This document shows, one piece after another, positions 1-10,984 of a stretch of DNA of 64,000 nt. Where the stretch lies: contig PUFA01000003.1 of the NCBI GenBank assembly GCA_003508835.1, positions 18,168,501 through 18,232,500 of the forward strand, read 5' to 3'. The position numbers were made by a program, and so were the translations under genes. The notes beneath the pieces are model-generated. The model was not told the DNA's origin. It worked only from the letters and a program-made list of their open reading frames with translations, and did no database searches. The DNA is from Eonycteris spelaea. Taxonomy: Eukaryota > Chordata > Mammalia > Chiroptera > Pteropodidae. Numbering within the stretch: position 1 is the first letter of the stretch; each line of letters opens with the position of its first letter.

Positions 1-194
1 TGCTCGTTGCTATTGGGATATCATTATCGCTAGGTCCTCTCAGCACACAGAGCTAGGTAATATTAAGTATATCTAAAGCATGCATACACATATCTATAAT
101 TATTTCTGCATCTATCCATTGTATATATACTAAGCTAACATGAGTTCCACATTAGTCTTTTAATTAATTAAGATGTCATGATTTTAGCATATAA

Positions 195-1435
195 AAAGAC
201 AAACTGATCAATGGAACAAAAGGGAGAACCCAGAGCAAGACCCGCCCCCGCCATCGCAATGTGTGGAACATTGATATATGGCAGAGGTAATGTTTCAGAT
301 CAGTGAAGAAAGAATGAAGTGGTCAAAAATATCACGCTAGAACAATTAAATATCCATAAGGAAAAAATGAAATTAGATTCCTATATCACAGTATACAATT
401 TTTTTTTTACCAGGTGGATTAAACAACCAATATGTTTATTACAAAACTAAAACTTTTAGATGGGAAAGTATCTTCATAACTAAAAGACAGGAATAACTTT
501 CTTAAACAAGAAATAAAAAGCACAAACCAGAAAGGAAAATATAGATAAATTCAACTATATTTTTAAAGTATTAGAAAGACAATAAAAAAAAAGGAGAGTG
601 GAAAACAAACTTCCAACACATGTGAGAAAGGACAAAATCCAGGAAATATAAACTATAAATATTAAGAAAAATACAAACAACCCAGTAGAAAAATGGCATA
701 GAATCTCAACATATTCTTTACAAAAGAACAAATCTGAATAGCAAATGAAGATGTTCAAAACTCACTGGTCACCAGAAAAACGCAAATTTAAAGCAGAAAG
801 AGACCACTGACTAACACATTGGCAAAATTTAACCCTGAAAATATCAAGTTTTCAAAAGGAACTCCCATATGTGGCTAGTAAAGGTATAAACCAGTAAGAT
901 CGTTCTGGAAACCAGTCTGGAATCTCCATACTCTACAACCTAGCAATTCCATTCCTAGGTATTATACCCAAAAGATTCTTTCACACTATACCATTAGACA
1001 TGAACAAAAATGTCCACAGCAAACTGTAATAGAAACTGGAAACAATACAAATGTCCCTCAGTAGCGGAATGGGTAAATAAATTGTGGTATAAATAAATTC
1101 ATACACAGAATACAAAAACCAGTGGGAATGATAAACAACAGTTACAAACATCATCCTAAATAACTCTCAGAAATCTACTATAGAGTGAGAAGAAGTCACG
1201 AGGGACTACATACAGTATGGTTTCATATTATAGTGTTCAGAGATAGGGATGCATGCATAGGTGATAAAACTGCAAAGAGAAGCAAGGGAATGATTATCAT
1301 AGGGCTCAGAAGAGTGACTCCTCCAGGGGACAGGAATGAGATGCAAAGCAGAAGCGCACAAAGGGAGCCTCTAAGATCTTCCTGACCTACAGTGGGTAGA
1401 TAGATGTTTTTTATTCTATTAAAATTATTAAAAAC
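195..1435 (+). mobile_element. LINE-1 3' fragment (ORF2 end plus 3' UTR)
   Basis: The text follows the end of L1 ORF2 (around 205-235) and then the typical 3' sequence, including the stretch around 940-1,090 coding for the late ORF2 region. It ends in an AT-rich tail near 1,430. Frames are broken throughout, so this is an old truncated copy. Boundaries are approximate. Confidence 0.7.
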
Positions 1436-2454
1436 TTACATGTGTGTTTTTATATTCTTGTGTAGATGACTTATTTCATAATAGTCTTGTTACATTTTGG
1501 ACAGTCATTTTTCATACATTTAATAGTTATAAAAAACTAAATTAGTCCAGATTATTATTTTATTCTTAGTATAACAAACTCCATCCCCAAAATATTTTGA
1601 TTTTTAAATAAACCCCTGTTTGGTTGTCTTTTATAACGTACCTGCATGGGGCCCTGGGGTGGGGGTGGGGGAAGTGCAGAGGCAAAAAAAGGTATTAAAA
1701 GTTTTGGTTAATCAAGGTTAAATTGCAAAATCCTCTCATAATAGACCTCATTTTTATTCTATTTCTAAACTTCATTGTGATCTTTATATAGAAGATTACA
1801 TGAGCAAATAGCATCAACTATTACCTACCTGAGAGGGGAAACAAGTTTGTTAGTCAAAAGAATAGGCTGTTCCTAAAGATTATATTTGGATGTGTAACAG
1901 GTAAATGATTCTTTAACTTAAAATAGGACTGACAACGAAAGATAATAAGGCTGCACAAAATGCAGACAAAACATTCTCTTTTTACATACAGAAAAACCTA
2001 TAATTGCTTCTCTCAAAACCTAACTTTTGTGAGAGACATCTAACATTCAATAAAAAATGCTAATACTGAAGGCTTTACAAAATATAAACAAGATTGGAAA
2101 CAACAGAAGGAGTGTACTGTTTTTTAAAAACTGTCCAACCAGAGCCAATAAATGGTCATAATAAAAACTGATAATTTTAATCCTTACTGAAGCCTTCACA
2201 TAGGCTTCATGTCACAAAAGCATTTAAAAAGCCTACACTGCTGTTTTTATCAATTCCACAGAACATACCTTTTAAACTCTAAAATGTTCTTCTGGAGTTT
2301 TGCATATCTAAAAGTGACTGCCTGAGGCCTAGAAGAACGAAATTGAGGTAACGCAAATCTTAAAATATACTTCTTCAATTAGCCCCACAATAGGCCTTGA
2401 CCACTTCTGCCATCTCTTTTCTTGCCTGAATTTTTATAATACTTGTTATTTGAA

Positions 2455-3045
2455 CTACAAGTTAATATTGTATCCAATGTAAATGTATCACACTTACAAT
2501 GTCTCTTACATGTGGAATTTTAAAAAAACCCAAGTTTATAGATACAGAGAATACATTGGTGGGGGGAGTGGGTGGGAGAAATGGGTAAGCATGGTGACTA
2601 TAGTTAATAACTGCATTGCATATTTAAAAGTTGCTAAGAGATATTCAAAGTTATCATGCCAAGAAAAAAAGATTTTCAACTATGTATGATGACAAATTAA
2701 CTTGACCTATCATGGTGAAAATTTCCTAATATACACAAATAACAAATCATTATGTTGTACACCTGAAACTAGCATGTTATATGTCAATTATTGCTCAATC
2801 AAAAGGAAAACAGCTATTCAATATTACAATAAAGATTTTTCAAAAAAATGTCATTGTAAAATAGTATCACCCCAGAAAAGGCTTTAAGGGGATCAAATAT
2901 ATGGTAGCTGAAGGAAACTAGATTTTGGGTGGTAAACACACAATAGAATATACAGATGTCAAATTATAACATACACCTGAAAATTATATAATTGTATTAA
3001 CCAATGTTACCCAATAAACTTAATTTTTAAAAAGTTAAAAAAAAA
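2455..3045 (+). mobile_element. LINE-1 3' ends, two pieces in tandem
   Basis: 2,455-2,830 matches an L1 3' UTR, with the motif TTGTACACCTGAAACTAGCA near 2,755. 2,890-3,045 is a second L1 3' end, with CACCTGAAAATTATATAAT near 2,972 and an AATAAA before an A-rich tail near 3,015-3,045. Both lie in the plus orientation. They may be separate insertions. Confidence 0.65.
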
Positions 3046-3599
3046 TAAAGTAAGCCATGTTTTCTGTTATCTTGGGTCCATGTCCCACAATCTCCCATAG
3101 TCTGAACAAGTTATATAGGATATACCTTAGAAGAATCATAAACAACAGGTACTGGTACATATTCAGTGCAAAGTAAATTATCTCTGATCCTAAAAGGAAC
3201 TCTTCAAGATACTTCAGAGGACATCTTGACTTGAATATCCCAAGGGCATCACAATCCAACAAGTCCTTGTTGCCCTCAAAGTTGCTTTTTCCTGAGACCT
3301 TTATGAGTGAATGGAAGCACCATCAATCCGGATGTACCCACCTGGCTCTCTCTCACTCCTTCCTCCCATCCAGTCACTTGCCAAACAGAATCGTGTCAGT
3401 TCCACCTCCTTTACAGTCTTGAATCCAGTCTTCTATCGTTACTAAAACTTAGTTCGGGAATCATCACCTCTTATCTAGCCTAGTTCAACAACTTCCTAAA
3501 TGCCATCTCTGCTTCAAATCTTCAATTTCCAGCCCCAAATCCATTCCTTGAAATGCAATGTGCAGTGGTGAAGGACAAGAACTGGGGAGCTGTACATGC

Positions 3600-3750
3600 C
3601 TGCATGTGAACTTCAACTCACTAGCTGTATGAACCTGGGCAATTTTCTTAACCTCTAGGCCTGTTTCTTCATTGTAGAAAGAATAACACTCACCTCTAAT
3701 GGTTGATAGGATTAAAGGAAATGATACATGTAGTGTGAACACTGTTCCAT
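3600..3750 (+). repeat. MIR SINE fragment
   Basis: The core runs from AACTCACTAGCTGTATGAAC (3,614) through CTTAACCTCTAGGCCTGTTT (3,648), the usual MIR order of a tRNA-derived half followed by the conserved core. It is divergent and lacks both ends. Confidence 0.7.
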
Positions 3751-4079
3751 ACACAAAAAGGCTGGATTATGTATGTGTGGGGGGAAGGAAAATGGAAGGG
3801 AGGTTACATGATGGATGTGCAAGGGTTGTAAAAAATCACAGGATAAATATGATGCAATGTCCTAAAGCTTTAGTATAACTTGAGGATTTGAGAAAACATT
3901 TTATACAAAAATAAGAATACTGTGGCATACAACTGAAAACTTGAATAATATTTAAAACAAGAGAGTCCAATAAAAATTTTCTCCTGGGAGGCTAGGGCTG
4001 TTCAGAATATGCTTCCCTATGCCCCCTGGGAAGTAAAAATTCTCTTTTCTTCCCTACCTGCTTCCAGTAAAAAAAGTCT

Positions 4080-4545
4080 AGAACCACTGTGTGCACTAAA
4101 TGATGTCATTATTCAGTTACTCCCCAGTTAAAAGTCTTCAGTGGCTCCCCAATGCCCTCAGTACTAAGTCTGAACGATGAACATTGGTGTACAGAGCCCT
4201 GGTTTACCTCTCCAACTCATTTGTCTGTACTCCCTTACCAACGTTCCACGGCACTGCAGTCGGCCAAGAGTGCCATACTTTACCTCCCTCATCACTGGAC
4301 TTTTGTCTGGAATCATTTTTGTTCCCTGAATTTCACCATCCCTGACCTCACAACCTCTTTTCCTTTGGCCAACTTTAATTTTTAGGTCTCAGATAAGCAT
4401 CATTTCCTCTGGGACTCCTGAGTCCAACTCATCTTCTACCACGGCTAGACCAGGGTCCCTCTGCAAAGCCCCATTACACTTATCACTATTCCGACGGTGT
4501 TGCCTTTTCTACTGTACTATTTAGCGATCAATAAACTTCTGAATT
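4080..4545 (+). mobile_element. LINE-2 3' fragment
   Basis: The order of recognisable L2 3' blocks is kept: a CTTCAGTGGCTCCCCAATGC block at 4,136, the CATCATTTCCTCTGGGACTC block at 4,398, and the final CAATAAACTTCTGAATTAAC at 4,529. It is old and frame-broken. It abuts the HDHD2 CpG island. Confidence 0.7.
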
Positions 4546-4739
4546 AACTAAGTTCATGAATCCAGGTGTCTGTAACTGGGAGGATCCAAGAACAAGAATC
4601 TTTCAGCACTAACTGAACAGCGATCCCTGCCATCTCCTGTGTGGGAAAGGTCCTCAGGACTGGTAACTGCACTCTGTCCCAGCCCAAGTTCCAAGGCCTG
4701 GCAAACACCAGACTGACCAAAAGGACGCCAGCTTCGAAA

Positions 4740-5350
4740 CACAGTCCACAGACGCGTTCCGAGGAACCACCAACATCCCAGAGCCACGACCTGCCTATGG
4801 CAACCAATACCCGCGCCCATCAGGGCCCGGCCGGGCGGTAGCGCCCTGCGCCCACTCCGCGGCCTAGGGGGCGGTGTCCCTCAGGAGAGTTGGGGGTGGG
4901 TGGGGGGAGTCCTCACGGAGCAGGCGCGCGGGTTGATCCGTGTCCCAGGAGAGGGATGGCCTAGAGACGCAGAAAGTAAGTCCCTGGGCCTTCTCACAAA
5001 GAAATTCAGCCTCAGACAAGCGAGAGCTCATCGGTCCCAGAGCTGTTCCTCACCCCGGCTCTGCACGCCGTCCTCAGCAAAGGACCTGCTAACCGGGAAG
5101 TCAGCACAGCCGCGCCGCCAGCGTCCTCGCAGCGAGACCAGAACGCCCCTGGAGCGGCCAGATTGACGCCGGAAGCTGGACCCAGGACCGCGCCGGAAGT
5201 CCCGCCTCTTCCCGTCCCTTTCCGCCCCATCCACCCAGTATTTCCTCCCAGTCCCGGACAACCAGTACCCGGTCTGCTCCTGTTCCTTCACCCGCTTCAA
5301 GCAGAACGAGTTGTTCTCGACGCCCACGTCTTCCAGGGCGCGACTGGTGG
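4740..5350 (-). promoter_or_regulatory. HDHD2: CpG-island promoter, probably HDHD2
   Basis: This is a GC- and CpG-rich block in otherwise AT-rich DNA, without a TATA box. It has two GCCGGAAG ETS-type sites, at 5,167 and 5,192, and a GC-rich stretch CCGTCCCTTTCCGCCCC at 5,211. It lies about 2.6 kb downstream of the IER3IP1 poly(A) site, where human HDHD2 begins on the same strand. The assignment to HDHD2 rests on gene order recalled from human 18q21.1, because no HDHD2 coding sequence is in the window. The transcription start is probably near 5,160-5,220. Confidence 0.6.
5054..5200 (-). other. HDHD2: Candidate non-coding first exon of HDHD2
   Basis: Read on the minus strand, the CpG island contains a consensus-like donor, CCGGG then GTGAGG, with the last exon base at 5,054. 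This would make a 5' UTR exon of roughly 150 bases. HDHD2 encodes a haloacid-dehalogenase-like hydrolase whose translation, as I recall, begins in a later exon; that exon is not visible. The upper boundary is a guess from the position of the ETS-type sites. This is inference from context, with no protein evidence. Confidence 0.4.
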
Positions 5351-7756
5351 GCCCAGATGTAAGGTGAAAAACAAAAACCTCTGCCTTTGCCCAGTAGCTT
5401 TTTCCGATTCCACAGCACCATTGTTGAACCAAGTTTCATTGAATAACTTTCTTTGCTGTAACTCTCCCTCTCTCCACTTCTCCCTCATTCCCAAGGAGTA
5501 ACTCAGGAGTCATCTCCTAGATACTTTACTTGAAACACTCAGTCTCTGCGGTCCTGCTTTCTTACCTGAAGAGCATCTGGCACTTACTGCCATTAACCAC
5601 GACCTCAGGTGTCGTTCCTCTTTCCCGCAAATTATCGCAAAACTTTACACTGTCATTTCCCACCCTGCCTCTCTTAGAGAGTGCTACCACAGGCTTTGCC
5701 CATCATCTAGAAGGGAGTAATATATTGGGATACATAGAACCACTTCCCTCCTTGCTTCCCTCCCCGACACACGTTGGGAGTCTCTACTTACCTTTCAGAT
5801 AAACTACTTGCGCGCAGAGGTGGTCGTTTTATGTACTATGAAAATAACTAAATGAAAAATTCTGGAGCAACCTGACATAATAGTTACACCCTGGTTCATA
5901 TACATGGAACCTTGACAAAACTGCTGTTCTGCCCTTGACTTGAGATTCACAAGCTGCTAGAATACCATCCAATATCGCCTCTGCCCAGTGCTGCTGTCGG
6001 CCATGTTGCGAGCTATAACTCTTCCCTGGACTGGGGACCCTCTTCTTTTCCTCTCCACTGGGTCTGGAGGTTGTTTTTGTTGTACTCGTATTTGTTAAGT
6101 CTCGTTTTTTGTATAAGGGCCTATTTAGTTGAAGGAAAAGGAACCTGTTTCTAGTTTCCCCTTTAGAGCTCGGAGCCTGTTTTTGACCAGATTAAAACAC
6201 CGCAAAAAGATTTTAAGCAAGCAAATACTACTAAGATATGCATTTTTTTTCTAAATACTTATTCTGGCTGCACTAAAGAGAATGGATGGGAGTGGTGCCA
6301 AAATGTGTGAGACCAGATGAGAAGCTACTGCAGGGTTACAAGAGAGACGCTTTAACTGTGTGGAAACAAAGCAAAAAAGACAAATTCAAGAAATCTTTAG
6401 GAGGTAAAAGTCAGAAATTGATGGTAGATTAGATTTGATGAGTACCTAAACATATGTGTAAGTGACTACATATACCTATAGAGCAGAGATCACCGTGCAT
6501 ACTGTTATCTAAAGCTAGAGTTTTTAAGACAGCCTTTTAAACTGTTTTTGAAAAGTTGTAGTTTTGTGGAAGTGCCTTAGGAAACTTGACAGAGTTTGGT
6601 GGAGGCTGAACAGTGGGCCTTTGGGCCCAATCCCTGCTTCAACTAAAAATAAATAAATGGACCTTCTCTCATCTGTTTTAGATATTAGAGCATTACAATG
6701 TTATTACTCCTTTGAAGGTCTCATTCTGCTGTTAACAAAGTTTAAAAATCAGTGTACTTGATTAGAGTATGAATTTGGTTAATATTTATAGACTAGAGTC
6801 AAGATCCTTCACAGCAGGTAGGAGGCATACAGATGCAGGGTCAGAATACATAGGACCATAAACATCACGAATATTTGAAGTCCAGAATGATCACAAATTG
6901 TTAATCCAGAAAATGGCTAAGGGGGAAGATGTGGGTCGGAAACAGGAACTTAAATTATTGTCTACTAAAACAAGGTACCCTAGATACCAAATCACAACTG
7001 CTCTGGGGAAACCAGGGTTAACCTGTGAGAGCTTGCGTACCTTCTTTCAGGCACATTAAAGCCAAAAATGTGTAGGTGGCCTCCAGAGATGAAACACTTT
7101 GATGTTCAGTGCTTTACTTTCCTCAGAACTGCTTTGCTACAAAATACTCTGAGCTTGCCCTGCTTGACTGCTCCCCAGTGGAGTGTGAACTTGGACAGTA
7201 TCCCAAAACTAAATGAGCATGAAGGTATGTTGAAATGTCTTACATGAAAATGGCATCAGGACAAGGTCTCTCTTTTCTTTTGAGTTCCTGTATGGCTCAT
7301 AGCCTGTGGATAAATAGGAGTACTCTCAATTAACTGCTGCTTTTTCATCTGTTCAGTGGCTGAAGCTTAGACTCATGCATCAGCTGTTTGTAAGAACACT
7401 GCCTCTAAGCGTCAAATATGTTACCCACATGAGCCAAGTAATCAACTATGAATCCCTGGTGCATTTCTTTGGTTTAGTTGCAAGCCCACAGCCCAGAGAG
7501 AATCTATCTCTAACTCAGGGATGGTCAACAGGCCTTCAATACCTGCCTTAAAACTTTTGAAGTAACTAAAGTCATAGAATAAAAGTTGCTCATGAGTCAC
7601 CTTGATGTGTCAGCAAAGAAAAAATGGATTATGAATGTTTACTTCATTAAATCTGTGCTCAGTGATTTCACAGCAAAGAACATTTAAGTGTTACATAAAA
7701 AATGAGAATTTTGTTAACACTCACAGGTATATATACTAAGGTACAAAAACAAGTGC
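5351..7756. other. Intergenic gap between HDHD2 promoter and IER3IP1 3' end
   Basis: Moderately AT-rich single-copy-looking DNA. I see no exon, no tRNA and no clear interspersed repeat. Short open frames in 5,160-5,800 are in or next to the CpG island and carry no recognised domain. Confidence 0.5.
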
Positions 7757-8898
7757 TTGGCTTGGAAATTTAACTTTATTTACAAATGTTCTCCTATAAA
7801 CAAAGATGCCATTCCACCCCCTTTAAAATATTATAACTGATAATTTCCAGAAAAAAACATTTACATAGTTTTACTCTTTTGCATCAAATTGTATTATGGG
7901 ATGAACAAATATGGGATGGTTTAAGACATAAAAATAAAACAAAAAATAATTTATCCAGCATGAATGCCCTATTGCCAGACAGAATGAAGAATTAAGAATC
8001 ACACCCCTTAATAAGCTATTCCAAGAAATTGAAACATGATAATTTTGGGAGAGGTAAATGCTTCACAATAAAGACTTCTTACACAGTACAGTTTAATTGT
8101 GATTGTTTAGAATTGCTCTTGCAGGCCAATATTTATGCTGATTTTAAAAAATAAGTCATCATTGTAAAAAGAGCATAGATTTTTCTACCAATGAATATAT
8201 GTAGACACTGATCTGGCCTCATCACTCAGACCAATTAATAAAATAACGAATGCATGAAAAGAACATAAAACAAAAACAGAATCATCATGTGACTATCTGA
8301 CTTATAAATTTAGAATTCTCTCTAAAATCAGAGTATTGCTCCTCAACAGTTAACATCAATTTGAATTTTTCATAACCAAGACAACATAGAGACAAAAACA
8401 TTTAACCAAAGAGTTCAAAATAAAATTATCCAAATTACCTATTTATTATTTCATATGCAGTACTTAAAAAAAAGACATTTAAATTTTATCTAGGAGGATA
8501 ATCACTCTCACATCATAGCTAAGTCACTAGGAATTTCAAAACTTTGCAAAAAAAATTCATCCCTGAGAAGTGAGAGAGTAAAAACTCTAAAAACACAGAG
8601 TGACAGTCCTGTACCCTTTAACAATCTTCACCAAAGCACGAACTTATTATTAACAGTCAGCAATCAAATATATTTCCAGTCTTGAATAGTTACTGCCTCT
8701 GATTATCTGATCTTTTTATAATGAAACTATAACTGCAACTTTTAAAAAATCAGATAAATAGGGGACTCTGGTTTTATTTTCAGGTTTATATTCTTGTCAA
8801 GTCCAAGGACAGCCAGGATATGCATATTCCAATAAAGATCGAAGTAATAACTTCTACTGACATCTCTTCTTCTGAGTCTCCATTTCTCCCATTGATCT
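7757..8898 (-). other. IER3IP1: IER3IP1 3' UTR with poly(A) signal
   Basis: AT-rich sequence following the stop codon in the terminal exon. The last AATAAA on the minus strand is at 7,775-7,780, which puts cleavage near 7,757. That gives a UTR of about 1.1 kb. Several earlier AT-rich hexamers could support shorter forms. The exact cleavage position cannot be read from sequence alone. Confidence 0.7.
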
Positions 8899-8954
8899 TC
8901 ACCCAAATAGTAAAAGTAATACAATTGCAACTGAATTTACTATTATCAATGGCA
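8899..8954 (-). CDS. IER3IP1: IER3IP1 coding exon 3 (C-terminal membrane segment)
   Basis: The acceptor reads TTTTTTCTTTGCAG just before the exon. After completing the split valine codon, the exon encodes VPLIIVNSVAIVLLLLFG and a TGA at 8,899-8,901. This is the second hydrophobic segment and ends at residue 82, the normal length for the family. The segment is uninterrupted and Leu78 is present. It joins exon 2 in phase 1. Confidence 0.96.
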
Positions 8955-9834
8955 CTGCAAAGAAAAAAAAGTAGTTTGTTACTATAAAGAAAATGTCAGG
9001 AAAAAACCCAGTCAGTTACTAGCATCCAGAAAAGATGGAGATACTTAAACAAAAAGCCATCATAATCATGTTGTAAATACTTATAACAGGAACATTCAAA
9101 CATGCACTGGATGCAAAATCCAAAATTTTAAAGAGGGCTTGTGTGCCTGGGGATAAGATCACACTGGTACAACGAGGTCAATATGGAAACATCTGTGGAC
9201 AGTGCTGATGCAGCTGAGAACAAAGCAGCACACTGGACTCAGGCAGAAGTAGACCCTTATGGCTGCCGGTGACAGTTTGACATTAGAAATAGAGTGCGAA
9301 GAATATTCCATAGCTTCATCACTAAATTAAGAATAAACTTAGCATATCCAAAGTTGTGATTAAAGCACCTCAAAAAAGAGGAAGAAGACATAGAGATAGA
9401 GAGACAGACCCTAGTTTTAACAGTTTAAAATAAAAGGTTTGAACTCTTCTTTCTTGAGTTGCTTTAGAATATTTTCCAACACAATAGCAGATATGGGAAC
9501 TTTTTCTCTTGATAGCCTTTATAGGACTCTAGATGACTTAACTACTTGGAAGCAAGAGAATTTCCAAAAGGCAAGAATATCATTGTCTTTCAACTCTGTG
9601 AGGTAACACACAATCTGATTATACCACTGAGATTCCATTTTCATCTACTGGCTTAGATAGGAATAAGGGGCAAACTAAGAAAGAAACCTTTAACCAATAA
9701 AGCCAGGTTGAAGAGGAAAAAAAACTTCCTACTACAAAGATGGTATGTGACAGTATTCATACTTGGAAGCTTTGCTAGTTAAATCAAACCACAAAATTAA
9801 AACTTAAGAGTGCTTCACTGGTTTTTCTTCTTAC
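8955..9834 (-). other. IER3IP1 intron 2
   Basis: An 880-base intron with a GTAAG donor and GCAG acceptor on the minus strand. It is AT-rich and has no recognised repeat or RNA gene. Confidence 0.85.
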
Positions 9835-9936
9835 CTCTCATCACGGTTCTTACAGATCGAATAAGGTTCATTAGCTGAGATTTAATTCCTGGCTCCTCTC
9901 CGAATCCGCCAATTCCCTGGTCTGTTCCCCAGCCAA
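9835..9936 (-). CDS. IER3IP1: IER3IP1 coding exon 2 (central loop)
   Basis: 102 bases, 34 codons, phase 1 at both ends. It encodes the central polar region: IGWGTDQGIGGFGEEP and then GIKSQLMNLIRSVRTVMR, the hallmark Yos1/IER3IP1 core. The acceptor is ATTATGCAG on the minus strand and the donor GAGAG then GTAAG. No frameshift or stop is present. Because the exon is symmetric, skipping would delete the core without shifting the frame. Confidence 0.97.
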
Positions 9937-10984
9937 CTGCATAATATAAAAATGATTAGCTGTGTTAAAATTTATTATGCACTCACCTTGCTTCCTCATT
10001 AGTCATCCCCTAAAAGATTACCTTGAGCCTTTGTTAAAGACATAAAATATAAAGTCATGATGACTTAAAAGTAAAAACAATACTAGGTTAAATATTTTAT
10101 ATTTTTTACTTTTGATAAGCAGTAAAAACTCATTTTATTTTCACTTTCATTTTATAAAATAAATTACAGTCTAATAATTACTGCATGGTATTTAATTCAG
10201 TAAAGATGACCATTGTGATACCAGATAGTTCCTTTCCTCCTTTTTAAAACATTTTTCAAGTCAGAACTGAAAAAATAAACAGAAAACTAAAGCAGTGTCA
10301 AGTTGAATAATTGGTTCAATTCGGAATCTGTAAAACCCAACTTAATTGTCAGTATAAAGACAATGTAACTGAGATTCACTATCTACATTACATGGGGGAA
10401 ACTTTAACCTAAACCTGGCCACAGCTTGGTTAGGCCTTCAGAGCATGCTCTATCCTGCCAGCAGGGCCACACCTTTTATCCTTGATCATTCAACATTTCT
10501 CAGTTTTGAGGTGAGGGATGTAGCCAATTATTCCACTTATTTTCCATAAATGAGTCTTTTACATCTTGTACATCTTTTCCTGATATTATAAATTATTTCT
10601 TTGCATTTATCTGCTAATTCTTTTTTATTGCCTTACACATTCTTCTAAAGACTTACATGCCCTCATCTCTACAATTTGTCCTTCTCTTGTCCTTATTTCA
10701 GGTCCACCTGTTATATCTTATATGACTATACATTTTTTCTTTATTCATATGACTACAGGGCTTAATTAATTTCTGACATGTTAACCCCTAAACTTGAAGA
10801 CAGAGAACAAGTCTTTATTTTATATATGGAAGAACCAAGTATTAGGAAACAAGATTTCACTTTGCTTAATGATATTTTGTTTTGGCAGCCTGAGCTGACT
10901 AATACACTGTTTCATGTTTCTTTTTTATCACTCATAATTAGCACTGGATATAATAAATACTTGTCTGAATGACATTTTTTAATG

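Larger units (their letters stand above)
1..4739. other. Left flank: repeat-rich, probable HDHD2 intron 1
   Basis: No coding exon is recognisable on either strand. The stretch holds L1 3' fragments, one MIR and one L2 fragment (listed separately) with unassigned AT-rich DNA between them. If the CpG island to the right is the HDHD2 promoter, this is the start of HDHD2 intron 1. I looked for the reverse complement of the first coding HDHD2 exon and did not find it, so that exon should lie beyond the left edge. Confidence 0.5.

Noticed and set aside
5012..5501. Overlapping open frames on both strands in the HDHD2 CpG island
   Set aside because: Explained by GC content; no recognisable domain. 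A minus-strand frame of up to 134 codons crosses the candidate donor.
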